In this document: positions 9,099 through 19,199 of the stretch, in pieces | How the letters are laid out: each line of letters opens with the position of its first letter | How positions within the stretch are numbered: position 1 is the first letter of the stretch | NCBI RefSeq assembly: GCF_025370785.1 | Contig: NZ_JAMXFA010000032.1 | Location: forward strand, 18,306-82,305 | Length of the DNA: 64,000 nucleotides | Direction of reading: 5' to 3' | Source of the DNA: Laspinema olomoucense D3b | GTDB taxonomy: Bacteria > Cyanobacteriota > Cyanobacteriia > Cyanobacteriales > Laspinemataceae | Notes under the pieces: generated by a model | Seen by the model: only the letters and a program-made list of their open reading frames with translations | The model's database searches: none | What the model was told of the DNA's origin: nothing | Translations under genes and position numbers: made by a program

Positions 9099-12000
9099 TC
9101 AATCCCCTGCCTTCTGCTTGAGCACCAGTATGGTGATGTCATCATAAACTTTTTGTTGACCAATATATCCCTTAACATCCGCAATCACCGCTTCTTGAAT
9201 TTCATGGGCGGATTTGTGGCAATTTTGCTGGACTACCGCAATTAACCGTTCTAATCCATATTCTTGCTCATCCAGATTCCAAGCTTCTGTAATCCCATCG
9301 GTGTAGAGCACCACCACATCCCCTGGATTTAACTCGATGCGGGCGGTGGAGATAAACTCGGACATTTCTTCCACCATTGCGATGGGAAATCCTAAATCAA
9401 GGGTATCAATTCGTTCCACTTCCCCGTGCGATCGCACCACCAGCACTTCTTCATGTTGTCCGCTTATTTGCAAAACGCCATCGGCATAATCCAACAGCGC
9501 TAAAGTCATAGTTTTATCACAACTCATCCGTTGAGCATTTTGATAAACCGTGCGATTCAGGACATCTAAAAAGTGCTGAGGATTAGTAAAATTGCCTTCC
9601 AATAAGGTTCGGACTGCCGTTTGAGCCATAATCATCAACATCCCACTTTCTAACCCATGTCCCGTCACATCCCCGATGCCAATTTTCACCCGGTCCTGAT
9701 ATTGCAGCACATCATAATAATCCCCACCAACTTCCTCCGCTGGTTCCATAAATCCCGCCATATCTAACCCAGAAACGGCATTAAGTTCCGCCTGTTTCGG
9801 TAAAATCATTTGTTGCAGACGACGGGTGACATCTAACTCCGCTGCCATGCGCAAATTATCCGCTTTGAGGCGATCATTCAGAATAGTAATTTCCTCATTT
9901 GCTTGGGCCAATTCAGCCGTGCGTTCCTCCACTTTTTGTTCCAAAGTGCGGTACAGCAGGGCATTTTCTAGGGAAATAGCAGCTTGAGAGGCTAAGACTT
10001 GCAGGACTTCGAGGCGATCGCTCGTAAAGGCATCGGTGGTTAAGTTATTCTCAAAATACAGAATCCCCGTCAGTTTCCCTTGATGGCGAATTGTTGTACA
10101 AAGTACGGATTTCGGTTGATGGTTCAGAATATAGGGGTCTTGGGTAAACAGTCCTTCCCTTGTGGCATTATTCAACACTACATCAGACTGGGTTTTGGCT
10201 ACATAATTGACAATTGCCGAGGAAATATCCTCGCATTCTTCTACGGGAATCGATTGCATGACTATCCTTTCTTCCCCAGAAACCACCGCTGCTTCAACGG
10301 TTAAGCGGTTTTGGGTTTGTAAAATTAAAAAGGCTTTAGAGGCCCCGGCATTTTCTTGGAGAATTTGAATTAACTTTTCCAGCATCTTACTCAGGACAAT
10401 TTCACTGGAAAATGCTTCCGAGGCTTTCATCACCGTAAACAAATCCAAGGAACTGGCGCGACTGCTTCCCGTGGAGGAGTTAACCGTTTGGAACGAATCA
10501 ATCTGGGCAGCAGATAGACCCCCTCGGCGTAAAAATTGAAGATATTTATTTTCTAACTGTTGGACCTTGGCATCTGCACCCCATTTTTGGTAATTATAGG
10601 CCGCTTCTCGGATATAAACTTTGCCCACTTCATCCCACCCTTTCGCAAAATAAAACTGCGCCGCCAGTTCATTGGCGAGGGCTTCATTTTGAATAAACCC
10701 CGATTCTTTTGCCTGGGCGATCGCCTGCCGATAAAGCTCCATTGCCTCCAGTTCTTTACCGGAAATTCGGGCCATTTCCGCCGATACTAACTGGAATTTA
10801 TCCTGATAATTTTCTGGGCAGTTTTCCGCCCAAATTTTGAGCTGCTGCTGCTGTTTTTCCAGAAGAAACCAATACTCCTGTTGCTCCGTTTCCGATGCCG
10901 TGGGATAAACCGCCGCTAACACCAAGCCATAATAAAAAGGATGTTTTGTTTGGGGGAAAAACCCAAAGTTAGCGGGAACGAGGGGGTCCGCTTCCCGACA
11001 GATGGCGAGGGCTTCCTCATAGCGTTCAAAGGTATATAAAACCTGTGCTTTTAAATAATAGTACCAGTTAACCCCACTAATTAAATTTCCCTCGCGCCAT
11101 AACCGCAACCCTTCCACTTCATCAAACTCATTCTCAACCCCCTGTAACTGCTTGATCACGTGGTACAAATTCAGGCCAGCATACACCATACTCTGATAAT
11201 TAGTCTGGCGAATCGTAATCAGAGATTTGTCCGCTTCTTTGACAATTTCTGCCAGATTGTCTCCCATTTCTAACCGCGTCCACAGTCTCAAGAATAAAGC
11301 CCATACCCCATAAATCACATCCCCCACAGACCGGCAAATGAAGTAAGAGCGATCGTACAGCGCCAGATTGCTACTGAAGGGTTTCCGGTACGGATTGACG
11401 GCATTACAAAACAAATTAATCACCTTGCCCCCAAAGACGGGAGTTTTGGATTTTTCTAACAGTTTTAACGCCACTACTCCAAATTCATACCCGGTTTTAT
11501 AGTGGTTTTGTAGTGCCAGCATCAATCCGTAGGCCGAATAACCAAAAGCCGAGGTTTCTGCATGACCAAAAGTTAAAGAAAGCCGGGTCATTGTTAACAC
11601 ACACCAGACATTATAATTGATGTAACCCCCGCCAAAGGAAGCTCCCCAAAAGTTAGCGAGGAGGGTCATGCAAACCTGTTTTTCTGGGTCTTCCATCGGG
11701 GGTCGGTGCAAGAGATCCGCAATATTAACTTCGCTTAAATTGGCTTGCACTTCCTGCATTTGAATGCCGATCGCCCTTTGCAATTCCTCCTCGGTCTCCG
11801 GGACCTCTAACCCCATCAGCTTCATCCCCGCTAATCCCGCTTGTACCGATTCCTGAAATCGCTCTTGGGTAATCGTCAGCAGCACAATTAGGTTGTAAAT
11901 TTCCGCCCGGTCAAATTTATCAAGGACGCGCTCTAATAGAATGGTAAATAGCTCGTCTGCCCCTTGAAAATTTCCCGATAAATATTCACATTCTGCCAGT

Positions 12001-14450
12001 TCTCGATATACGGTAAAGGTGAGGGAGTAATCTGTATTCCAAGCACTTTCTGGGAACAAAGACCGGGCGATCGCCAAATGCTTGACCGCCGCTTGGTAGG
12101 CTGTAGAAGCTTTCGCTTTTTTGCCAGCAATCCGATTCAAACGAGCGACTTCTAATTTAAAATCAGGGTCAAAAATTGACTCACTTCCCGCATTCAAATG
12201 GGTCACAATATCAAAAATTTTAGACTCTAACTCTTCCGAACCCGTGTGATTGAGAATTAACTGACCAATCCGTAAGTGAGTCGTGGAACGTTCAGATTCA
12301 GGAATTAAAGAGTAGGCCGCCTGTTGAACGCGATCGTGCAGAAACTTGTACTCTATACTAAAATCGCTATCTTGCAAAAACGCAGCAGTTTCTTCGCTAC
12401 TTTCCGGTAAAAAACTATAATTCTTGCTCGAAAAAATGAATCCTTCCCGCACTGCAGGCCACAAATCCCGGGCGATCGCAATCTGGGACTGTTCCCGGAC
12501 CACCCCCAAAGTTTTCAAATCAAAACTATTCCCAATACAAGCAGCTATCTTCAAATTTTCCTGGACCCTCTGCGGAAGTTTCTGAATATTATTAGTCATT
12601 AATTCGACTACATTATCCGTCATTCCCACCGCTTGAATTTGCTCCATTTCCCAGGACCACTCACCCTTGCTCTCCCCCTCTGGAAACCGAAAGGTTAACA
12701 GATGACTGTCATAAAGCGATTTAAGCAACTGGTTTATAAAAAATGGATTACCTTGAGTTTTAGTAGAAATTAACTCTCCCAAAGGTAGACTTTTTGTCTC
12801 CGAACAGTGCAGAGTATCGGCAATCAATTGATTGATATGTTCTAACTTCAGCGGTTGCAGTTCAATCCGATTAATAATAGCTCCCTGTTCCTCCATCTCC
12901 TCCACTGCCGAGATTAACGGATGAGCCGCATCCACTTCATTATCCCGATAGGCACCAATAATCAGTAAAGCCTGACTTTCCGAAGCCGTTGCTAATCGTT
13001 GGATCAGTTTCAATGAAGCCAAATCAACCCACTGCAAATCATCCAAAAATACCACGAGGGTATGTTCTTTTTGGGCAAAAACTGCAATAAACTTTTGAAA
13101 CAGTAAATTAAATCGGTTTTGGGTTTCCGTTGGCGGCAGTTCAGGAACCAGAGGCTGCACCCCAATCAGTAACTCTAATTCCGGAATCACATCGGTGATC
13201 ACCTGTCCTTCTGTTCCTAATGCCTCCATAATCCGCTGTTGCCACCGCGCCAATCGTTCCGGGGTTTCAGTTAAAATTTGCCGAATCAGATTTTGGAATG
13301 CTTGAATCAGGGATTGATAAGGGATATCCCGATTGAATTGGTCAAACTTTCCCGATATAAAATAGCCCCGTTGTTGGGCGATGGGTTTGTGAATTTCTTG
13401 AACAATCACCGATTTACCAATACCCGAAAACCCAGACACTAACATCAGTTCGATTCCCGATGACTTAGGTTCTGAAAAGTCTCCATTTTGGGCCGTTCCG
13501 CTGACTCGTTCAAATGCCGCCATTAAAGCCGCAATTTCCGCTTCTCTACCGTACAATTTCTGGGAAATTTGAAATTTGTCCGAGGTATCCTGTTCCCCAG
13601 GGGTAAACTCATCTATCTGACCCGTTTCTCCCCATTGCCTCCAGCATTTTTCTAAATCATAAATTAACCCATAGGCACTTTGATACCGCTCTTCTGCCGT
13701 TTTTGAGAGCAATTTCATCACAATTGCACTGACAACGGGAGGAATTTCGGGATTAACTTGATGGGGGGGAATCGGTTGTTTAGCAATGTGAGCATGAACC
13801 ATTTCCACCGGGTCCGTCGTGGGAAAAGGAAGCTCCCTGGTGAGCATTTGATAAAAGGTGATTCCCAGAGAATAGAAGTCCGTGCGGTAGTCAATGGAGC
13901 GATTCATCCGCCCGGTTTGTTCTGGGGACATATAAGCCAGAGTCCCTTCGAGTAAATTGGGATTACTCAAAGTTTGGTGGGAGCGTTCCAGGCGAGTAGA
14001 AATGCCAAAATCGATTAGGGTCACTCGGAATGGATCGAGATTGACTACAATATTTTGGGGTTTAATATCTAAATGAATAATCGATTGTTTATGAAGTTCT
14101 CCCAAACTTTTCGTAATGGAAATGGCAATTTTAAAAAAGTTTTCTAAGTTTATAGTTTGAGTAGACAGCAGTTGCTCCGCTGACAAAGGTCCAGCATCTT
14201 CCATCGTTAAGACCAGACCCCGACCCCAGCTTTCTAGGTGTAAAGGCTTAACAATGCCGGGGATATTCAAGGGCTTGACAATTTCATATTGATGCCGGAA
14301 TTTAGCAAGTTCTGTAGGGGTGGGATATTCAGTTTTTAAGAATTTAAGAATTCCCGTCTGGACTTGGCCTTCCTTCCGACCGCGACAAACAATGGTATGA
14401 TTACTTTCGTGAATTTCTTCTAAGATTTCATAACCCGGAAAAGAGAGCAT
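9099..14450 (-). CDS. Ser/Thr kinase - AAA ATPase - GAF - SpoIIE/PP2C phosphatase fusion
   Basis: A giant signalling protein of 1783 residues. Domains: protein kinase 7-270 (catalytic loop HLDIKPQNI near 125 and LIDFGIS); AAA/nSTAND-like ATPase from about 295 (GREAEIAALM, Walker A GFSGIGKS near 341, Walker B VVFLDDLQWVD); a long helical TPR-like middle region 700-1290; GAF about 1330-1490; a coiled coil; and a SpoIIE/PP2C phosphatase 1555-1780 with metal ligands in GGDYYD (about 1575), GDVTGHG, YTDGITEA and DDIT. The kinase has Leu instead of Arg in HRD, common in this family. It probably phosphorylates one partner and dephosphorylates another in a partner-switching path (inference). It starts at ATG 14450 and stands alone. 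A similar order is known in cyanobacteria and myxobacteria. Confidence 0.92.
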   Translation of the reverse strand: MLSFPGYEILEEIHESNHTIVCRGRKEGQVQTGILKFLKTEYPTPTELAKFRHQYEIVKPLNIPGIVKPLHLESWGRGLVLTMEDAGPLSAEQLLSTQTINLENFFKIAISITKSLGELHKQSIIHLDIKPQNIVVNLDPFRVTLIDFGISTRLERSHQTLSNPNLLEGTLAYMSPEQTGRMNRSIDYRTDFYSLGITFYQMLTRELPFPTTDPVEMVHAHIAKQPIPPHQVNPEIPPVVSAIVMKLLSKTAEERYQSAYGLIYDLEKCWRQWGETGQIDEFTPGEQDTSDKFQISQKLYGREAEIAALMAAFERVSGTAQNGDFSEPKSSGIELMLVSGFSGIGKSVIVQEIHKPIAQQRGYFISGKFDQFNRDIPYQSLIQAFQNLIRQILTETPERLARWQQRIMEALGTEGQVITDVIPELELLIGVQPLVPELPPTETQNRFNLLFQKFIAVFAQKEHTLVVFLDDLQWVDLASLKLIQRLATASESQALLIIGAYRDNEVDAAHPLISAVEEMEEQGAIINRIELQPLKLEHINQLIADTLHCSETKSLPLGELISTKTQGNPFFINQLLKSLYDSHLLTFRFPEGESKGEWSWEMEQIQAVGMTDNVVELMTNNIQKLPQRVQENLKIAACIGNSFDLKTLGVVREQSQIAIARDLWPAVREGFIFSSKNYSFLPESSEETAAFLQDSDFSIEYKFLHDRVQQAAYSLIPESERSTTHLRIGQLILNHTGSEELESKIFDIVTHLNAGSESIFDPDFKLEVARLNRIAGKKAKASTAYQAAVKHLAIARSLFPESAWNTDYSLTFTVYRELAECEYLSGNFQGADELFTILLERVLDKFDRAEIYNLIVLLTITQERFQESVQAGLAGMKLMGLEVPETEEELQRAIGIQMQEVQANLSEVNIADLLHRPPMEDPEKQVCMTLLANFWGASFGGGYINYNVWCVLTMTRLSLTFGHAETSAFGYSAYGLMLALQNHYKTGYEFGVVALKLLEKSKTPVFGGKVINLFCNAVNPYRKPFSSNLALYDRSYFICRSVGDVIYGVWALFLRLWTRLEMGDNLAEIVKEADKSLITIRQTNYQSMVYAGLNLYHVIKQLQGVENEFDEVEGLRLWREGNLISGVNWYYYLKAQVLYTFERYEEALAICREADPLVPANFGFFPQTKHPFYYGLVLAAVYPTASETEQQEYWFLLEKQQQQLKIWAENCPENYQDKFQLVSAEMARISGKELEAMELYRQAIAQAKESGFIQNEALANELAAQFYFAKGWDEVGKVYIREAAYNYQKWGADAKVQQLENKYLQFLRRGGLSAAQIDSFQTVNSSTGSSRASSLDLFTVMKASEAFSSEIVLSKMLEKLIQILQENAGASKAFLILQTQNRLTVEAAVVSGEERIVMQSIPVEECEDISSAIVNYVAKTQSDVVLNNATREGLFTQDPYILNHQPKSVLCTTIRHQGKLTGILYFENNLTTDAFTSDRLEVLQVLASQAAISLENALLYRTLEQKVEERTAELAQANEEITILNDRLKADNLRMAAELDVTRRLQQMILPKQAELNAVSGLDMAGFMEPAEEVGGDYYDVLQYQDRVKIGIGDVTGHGLESGMLMIMAQTAVRTLLEGNFTNPQHFLDVLNRTVYQNAQRMSCDKTMTLALLDYADGVLQISGQHEEVLVVRSHGEVERIDTLDLGFPIAMVEEMSEFISTARIELNPGDVVVLYTDGITEAWNLDEQEYGLERLIAVVQQNCHKSAHEIQEAVIADVKGYIGQQKVYDDITILVLKQKAGD

Positions 14451-14686
14451 AGTTTTTCCTTGTCAAGTTAGTTTGAGGGGTTGGGTAATAGAAGTAAGGT
14501 ATCTGGGCTAAAATCAGGTTAACAGTTTTTCGCAAAGACGGGTAGGAATAACCTTCTAACTTTATTTGCAAGGGAACTCCACCCCGTAAAATTTTTCTAT
14601 GGGGTTAAGGCGAGGTCTGGGTCCTATCTCGATAGGTATTTTGTTTTCCACATGATAATCCAGGTTTTTAATGGAAATTAAGTCGG

Positions 14687-15820
14687 TTATTTCTCCTGAG
14701 CGATCGCCTCCCATAAACTCGCCAAAGGTGGCATCGGTGCTCCCCCCAGGCGATCGCTCACCCATTCGGCAGCAGCTAAACCGGATTGCAATGCAGTTTC
14801 AATTTGCCGATCGCCACACCAATCTCCAGCACAAACCATCGGTAACGGTGTGCTCGTAGTCAATAACGGTTCTGTTAAGGGACGCCGACAAAAGGCATAG
14901 CGCCAACGATGGACCTGCATCCATTCTGGCTCCTTCAACCAGGGAAACACCGCTTCCCCCACCCAGTCGCACAATTCTCTCCCCACGGGTTCAAGTTCCG
15001 TGGCATCTAAATACTGTTCGGCAAACTGGGCGCTACTGTGCAAGACAAACACAGGTTGAGTGGCGTCTGAACTCTTGCTACTTTGCCAAAACATTCCCCG
15101 CAGGGGACTGTTTGGGGGAAATCCCACCGCTCGCCCCCGATATTCCCCCTGGACTAACTCCCGTTGTTTCGATGCCGGATACCCCGCCATTACACTGATG
15201 CAGGGGTCAAACTCCACCGCCTTGAGGCGATCAACAAACTCCCCTGGCAAACCCGACTCCCCCGACTCTAACAGCATCACCGCCTGGGGTGCGGGAGTCG
15301 CCATCACGATCGCTTTGGCCTGCACAGCTAAGGGGACAGCAGCATCTTTGGACTCGGCGATCGCTTCTAACTCCAGATGCCACTTCCCCTGGTCCGTGGG
15401 GGTAACCGTTTGGACGCGACGGCAATGCCAAATCGGTAAATGACGGGCCAAAAACTTGCCCACCGCATTGATCCCCGTCGGGGCCACATAATAAGGAGCA
15501 GAAAGGGTTGCAGCAGGATTCATCGGGTAGTCGCCCTCGTTAACCTGATAAACCGTATCCGTCCAAGGGACCACAATTCCCGCCCGAGACAGGACCTGCA
15601 CCAACGGTTGAGAAAGCCTTCCCCTCGGCTCTAAAAACGGTGCACCAAAATCAGCGCGGGTATCATATAATCGACGGGTAGCCACTCGTCCGCCCACGCC
15701 GCGAGATTTTTCGAGGACGACAACAGAATGACCCAGACAGCGCAACGATTGGGCCGAGATCAATCCCGCGATCCCCGCACCGATCACGGCAATATCAAAT
15801 TCAACGATGCGATCGCTCAT
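14687..15820 (-). CDS. FAD-dependent amine oxidase / renalase-like oxidoreductase
   Basis: N-terminal dinucleotide-binding fold with FDIAVIGAGIAGLISAQ and the acidic end of strand 2 (VVVLEKSRGVGGRVATRR), the fingerprint of amine-oxidase/renalase-like flavoproteins. C-terminal VCAGDWCGDRQIETALQSGLAAAEWV is the second FAD contact region. At 377 residues it is of usual length for this soluble family in cyanobacteria. The substrate is unknown; family members oxidise amines, pigments or reduced nicotinamide isomers. It starts at ATG 15820 with no credible upstream alternative. It lies 236 bases upstream (in transcription sense) of the giant kinase gene on the same strand, with no evidence of a functional link. 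Confidence 0.83.
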   Translation of the reverse strand: MSDRIVEFDIAVIGAGIAGLISAQSLRCLGHSVVVLEKSRGVGGRVATRRLYDTRADFGAPFLEPRGRLSQPLVQVLSRAGIVVPWTDTVYQVNEGDYPMNPAATLSAPYYVAPTGINAVGKFLARHLPIWHCRRVQTVTPTDQGKWHLELEAIAESKDAAVPLAVQAKAIVMATPAPQAVMLLESGESGLPGEFVDRLKAVEFDPCISVMAGYPASKQRELVQGEYRGRAVGFPPNSPLRGMFWQSSKSSDATQPVFVLHSSAQFAEQYLDATELEPVGRELCDWVGEAVFPWLKEPEWMQVHRWRYAFCRRPLTEPLLTTSTPLPMVCAGDWCGDRQIETALQSGLAAAEWVSDRLGGAPMPPLASLWEAIAQEK

Positions 15821-16037
15821 CGGTTGGTCCTCATCCGGTGTAAAAAAAGGGGTTTGACTAATCTACCGGATTTGGGACGGTTTCGAGTAAGCTAACAGCA
15901 ATGGGTCAACTCAGAAGGCAGGAACAGACGGTAAATATTTCGGGCCCTAGAGTCGCCGAATCCATCGCTCATATCAAGATTGCCAATCTGTCGAAACCGC
16001 AGGGTTTACAAGACAAGCACAGGGGAGGAAGCCAACC

Positions 16038-16880
16038 TTGGACGAACTGAGAGCAGCGCTAGAGTTAGCCACAGAAGAGGAATTACAGCAAATCACGGAC
16101 ATCTTATTCCGTCGTCGCTTTAATCCGATTGATTACCTACAAACTCCAGAACCGATCGATATCCAAAGTCGCGATCGCGATTTCTGGCTGGATGCGATCG
16201 AAGAGAGATTTCGCTATCTCGCCGCCGATGGGTTAACTGTTTTAAGAGGAAAAACCCGCAAAGTCACCTACCGACAAACCCTCATCCAAGTTTGCCGCTA
16301 TTTAAAAATTCCCTATTCTCAAGCCCTGTCCACCACGGATTTAGAAGCTGAGGTGTTTCTGTGCTTGTTGGGCAAAGCATGGCGACAACTCCCCGCCTCG
16401 GAACAAAACGCCTTGACAGTAAGGGTCCAGCGATCCCTGGCCTCGGCAACCATTCCCAAACCCCTGCCCCTGTCGGTCCAAAAAGACCCCCTGGGCTTAT
16501 TCTTCAAAGGCGGAAGTGCGGTCGCCTTTACCTCCGTCGTCAAGCCAGTCGTCCTTCAACATATTGCCCACCAGTTCTCCCTCCATTTTGCCCGGTATCA
16601 AGTCGCCCAAACGGCGATCGTCCGAGGGGGCGCAGTGGCAGCAGGTCAAGTTCAGACTTACCTCACTGCCCAAACTGCCAAACGCGGAATGGCCCTCTCC
16701 GTTGCCCGCTATGGGGCTGCCCGCAGTGCCTTAGCATTACTCGGACCCGTCCTGTGGGGTTGGTTCTTCGCCGATTTAGGCTGGCGGACCATTGCTACCA
16801 ACTATGGACGCATTATCCCCACCATTTTTACCTTGGCCCAAATTCGCTTGACACGCAGTGAGTGTTGGGAATTTGCTTAA
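16038..16880 (+). CDS. YaaW-like (UPF0174) protein
   Basis: A 280-residue protein starting at TTG 16038, preceded by AGGGGAGG at 16021-16028, a strong ribosome site that supports the rare start. N-terminal helices (LRAALELATEEELQQITDIL) and the middle region recall the YaaW/UPF0174 family of unknown function, which in enterobacteria lies beside dnaK. The C-terminal third is alanine- and glycine-rich and hydrophobic (ALALLGPVLWGWFFADLGW), compatible with membrane association. No catalytic motif is visible. It is followed 14 bases later by a G-rich minisatellite. Confidence 0.6.
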   Translation: MDELRAALELATEEELQQITDILFRRRFNPIDYLQTPEPIDIQSRDRDFWLDAIEERFRYLAADGLTVLRGKTRKVTYRQTLIQVCRYLKIPYSQALSTTDLEAEVFLCLLGKAWRQLPASEQNALTVRVQRSLASATIPKPLPLSVQKDPLGLFFKGGSAVAFTSVVKPVVLQHIAHQFSLHFARYQVAQTAIVRGGAVAAGQVQTYLTAQTAKRGMALSVARYGAARSALALLGPVLWGWFFADLGWRTIATNYGRIIPTIFTLAQIRLTRSECWEFA

Positions 16881-16893
16881 TGAGTCCTGGGTT

Positions 16894-16949
16894 GGAGATG
16901 GGGGAGACCGCCATCGAGACGGGGAAGATGGGGAAGATGGGGGAGATGG
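16894..16949 (+). repeat. G-rich minisatellite (GGGGAAGATG-type)
   Basis: Repeats of GGGGAAGATG, GGGGGAGATG and related units, 14 bases after a stop codon. The same unit follows the stop codons at 37127 and 57827. Here no C-rich partner tract follows, but the next 60 bases contain short inverted pieces (GTAACGACTTGCTGTCGTT). Confidence 0.75.
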
Positions 16950-17046
16950 TCGTTAGGCGATGTTTGTAGTAACGACTTGCTGTCGTTTCCCTCGTTCGTG
17001 ATTTTCCTCATCCTTGCCACTTCATCCTTAATCCTGCACTCTGCCA

Positions 17047-18483
17047 ATGACCAAATCCTTATCCTTGCGGACCATTTGCCATCCCGATCGCCGTTTACAA
17101 CTCTGGTGGAATAGCGCCCAAGTGGGACTGTTGTTATTACCCATGAGTCCGTTACTGGGTGGGATGGGTTTGTTGTTGGCCCTGTTTGGCACCTGGAAAC
17201 AACGGTACCGGGAAATTCACGAGCGATCGCTCAACCAAGGATTTGCGGTCCTGGCCCTGTGGTTAGTTGTGACAACCGTGTTTGCCACCGATCGCCTCTC
17301 TGCCTTCCTGGGATTATTTAATTTTCTGCCCTTCTTTGCCTTATTTGTCACCTTTAGCCTACTGATCCAGACCCCTGCACAGATGCGGCGAATGGCTTGG
17401 ATTGCGATCGCCACCTCGGTCCCGATCGCCGTGATTGGCTGGGGTCAATTATTTTGGGGATGGGCAGGACCCGTCAAATTAGGATTAATCTTAGATTGGC
17501 GCTTGGATGCCACCGGCGCCCCTCCGGGACGGATGGCATCGGTGTTTGAATATGCCAACGTTTTGGCCAGTTATTTTTTAATGACCTTGATTCTGGGATT
17601 GGGACTCTGGTGTGAGAGTTTTCAGGCATGGCGAACCCTGAAACAACAGCCGAAAAAACCCGAAAAAATCCGCGATCCCCGCGATCCCCGGGTGGTTAAA
17701 ACCATTGACCTGTCGGTGACGGGAGAGGAAGAAAAAGTGGGGTGGGGGTTGGTGTTTTTGACCCTGGCGCTATTGGCGAATGCGATCGCCTTGGTATTGA
17801 CTAATTCCCGCAATGGGTGGGCACTGGCTTCTTTTGCGGGGTTGGTGTTTATCCTGTACCAAGGATGGCGTTGGCTGTTGCTGGGGATTCTCGGGGCCAT
17901 ATCTGCGGTGTTAGGGTCGGCGTTTGGTCCTCACCCCATCCGCCAAGGATTACAGGCGATCGTTCCGGCTTATTTTTGGATGCGAATTACGGACCAGTTA
18001 TATCCCGATCGCCCCGTGGCAACCCTCCGCACGACTCAATGGCAATTTGCCTGGGATTTGACTCGCGATCGCCCCATCACCGGGTGGGGTTTACGAAGCT
18101 TTAGCGAACTCTATGAGGCCCAAACTCAAGTCTGGATGGGTCATCCCCATAACCTATTTTTGATGCTGAGTGCAGAAACGGGAATTCCCGGGATGCTGTT
18201 CTTGTGCGGGTTAGTCGGTTGGGTCCTGGCCAAAGGGGTCTTAGCGTTCAAGAATTGGAGCGATCTGCCTTTAGACAGAAATGCTGAGGCGACTGTCTCT
18301 GTCCCTGGGGTACTCACAAACGATCGCTTGATTTTTTTCACCTACCTAGTTACCTTTGCCGGTTGTACCTTATTTCACCTCTTCGATGTCACCCTCTTTG
18401 ACTCTCGGGTTAACATTTTGGGATGGTTGATCCTCGCCGCAATTTATGGGGTAGCAGACTCCCGGCGATCGGCGGTTTATTAA
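17047..18483 (+). CDS. O-antigen ligase / Wzy-like polytopic membrane protein
   Basis: A 478-residue protein with about ten to twelve hydrophobic segments. It contains a Wzy_C-type region: LTNSRNGWALASFAGL, then an external loop and ITGWGLRSFSELY..GHPHNLFLMLSAETGIPGM, the HNxxL/ETGxxG signature. This family joins or polymerises lipid-linked glycans at the outer face of the plasma membrane; cyanobacterial IctB, once proposed as a bicarbonate transporter, has the same fold. The charged stretch about 205-225 (KKPEKIRDPRDPR) is a cytoplasmic loop. It starts at ATG 17047. No other polysaccharide genes are adjacent, so its substrate cannot be inferred. Confidence 0.8.
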   Translation: MTKSLSLRTICHPDRRLQLWWNSAQVGLLLLPMSPLLGGMGLLLALFGTWKQRYREIHERSLNQGFAVLALWLVVTTVFATDRLSAFLGLFNFLPFFALFVTFSLLIQTPAQMRRMAWIAIATSVPIAVIGWGQLFWGWAGPVKLGLILDWRLDATGAPPGRMASVFEYANVLASYFLMTLILGLGLWCESFQAWRTLKQQPKKPEKIRDPRDPRVVKTIDLSVTGEEEKVGWGLVFLTLALLANAIALVLTNSRNGWALASFAGLVFILYQGWRWLLLGILGAISAVLGSAFGPHPIRQGLQAIVPAYFWMRITDQLYPDRPVATLRTTQWQFAWDLTRDRPITGWGLRSFSELYEAQTQVWMGHPHNLFLMLSAETGIPGMLFLCGLVGWVLAKGVLAFKNWSDLPLDRNAEATVSVPGVLTNDRLIFFTYLVTFAGCTLFHLFDVTLFDSRVNILGWLILAAIYGVADSRRSAVY

Positions 18484-18510
18484 GTAATTTTGCCTCTGCT
18501 ATCAGAAATA

Positions 18511-18548
18511 CGAGAATATACGGAAGTGCGTATCCGAGAATTTACGGA
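18511..18548. repeat. Two direct repeats of CGAGAATwTACGGA
   Basis: CGAGAATATACGGA at 18511-18524 and CGAGAATTTACGGA at 18535-18548, spaced 24 bases start to start. This is close to two helical turns, so a paired protein site upstream of the small gene at 18647 is possible. Confidence 0.4.
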
Positions 18549-18646
18549 GAATCGATTTCTATAGATCTGCGGTGGTTGAATCAAGACGATCGCGTTTATG
18601 GTAGCTTCAGAAGCCCATAGAAATTTTGAAACTTTGAAAAATTCTT

Positions 18647-18856
18647 ATGATGATCATAGATGCGATTTACCAGTTCCCGAATCTGACCGTAACCGATGTT
18701 TTTTCTCATATTTATTCCGTGGGTCGGATTACCCAACGCGATCGGCAATTTATCAAGGTTGCCCTTTTAGAACAGGACCTCAGTGATGAAGAAATTACCC
18801 TCATCGATCGCCTCGTTTATGCCGTCCGGCGCGGTTGGCTGCAAATGATTGACTAA
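18647..18856 (+). CDS. Small conserved-looking protein of unknown function
   Basis: 69 residues starting with ATG ATG (18647/18650). The product is helical and charged: TVTDVFSHIYSVGRITQRDRQ, ALLEQDLSDEEITLIDRLVYAVRRG, WLQMID. The pattern of two helices with an RITxxD linker looks like a folded small domain rather than a random frame. No catalytic or metal residues are present. It stands alone upstream of the IS remnant. I do not recognise a named family. Confidence 0.55.
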   Translation: MMIIDAIYQFPNLTVTDVFSHIYSVGRITQRDRQFIKVALLEQDLSDEEITLIDRLVYAVRRGWLQMID

Positions 18857-19199
18857 TTTCTCTCCCTAGTCTGAATTCAGTCAATCTTAACTGTAACCTG
18901 GGATACAATTTGCTCAGTTAATTCGCTTCATCCGCGTCATTCTCTGCCTTTTTTCTCTTCGCTATATCAGGAGAATTCGCAAAGCCCACTTTGCCCTAAT
19001 CGTTATGATTTCTTAACATTTTAAAACCCCCTGATGGGAACTTTTCCCTCACTTGCCCGAGATTTATGGGGAAAAACAAGGCAGTGCCTTAGTATCAACC
19101 TTGGTACTGCCCCATAGCATTGGCGCAGCCTTCAAGTCAGCCCTTAGCCCGAGCTTCGGGCTTTACATCTTGCTCGGTGGTGTTGTTCCCAATCATTTA
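18857..19199. other. Intergenic region before the IS110 remnant
   Basis: No gene recognised. It contains imperfect inverted arms GGCAGTGCC/GGTACTGCC about 19081-19112 and a perfect 7-bp hairpin AGCCCGAGCTTCGGGCT at 19146-19162. These could be parts of the old insertion element or a terminator. Confidence 0.45.

Noticed and set aside
16361..16861. 166-codon plus-strand frame overlapping the YaaW-like gene
   Set aside because: Proline/arginine-rich shadow of the YaaW-like frame, with no family features.
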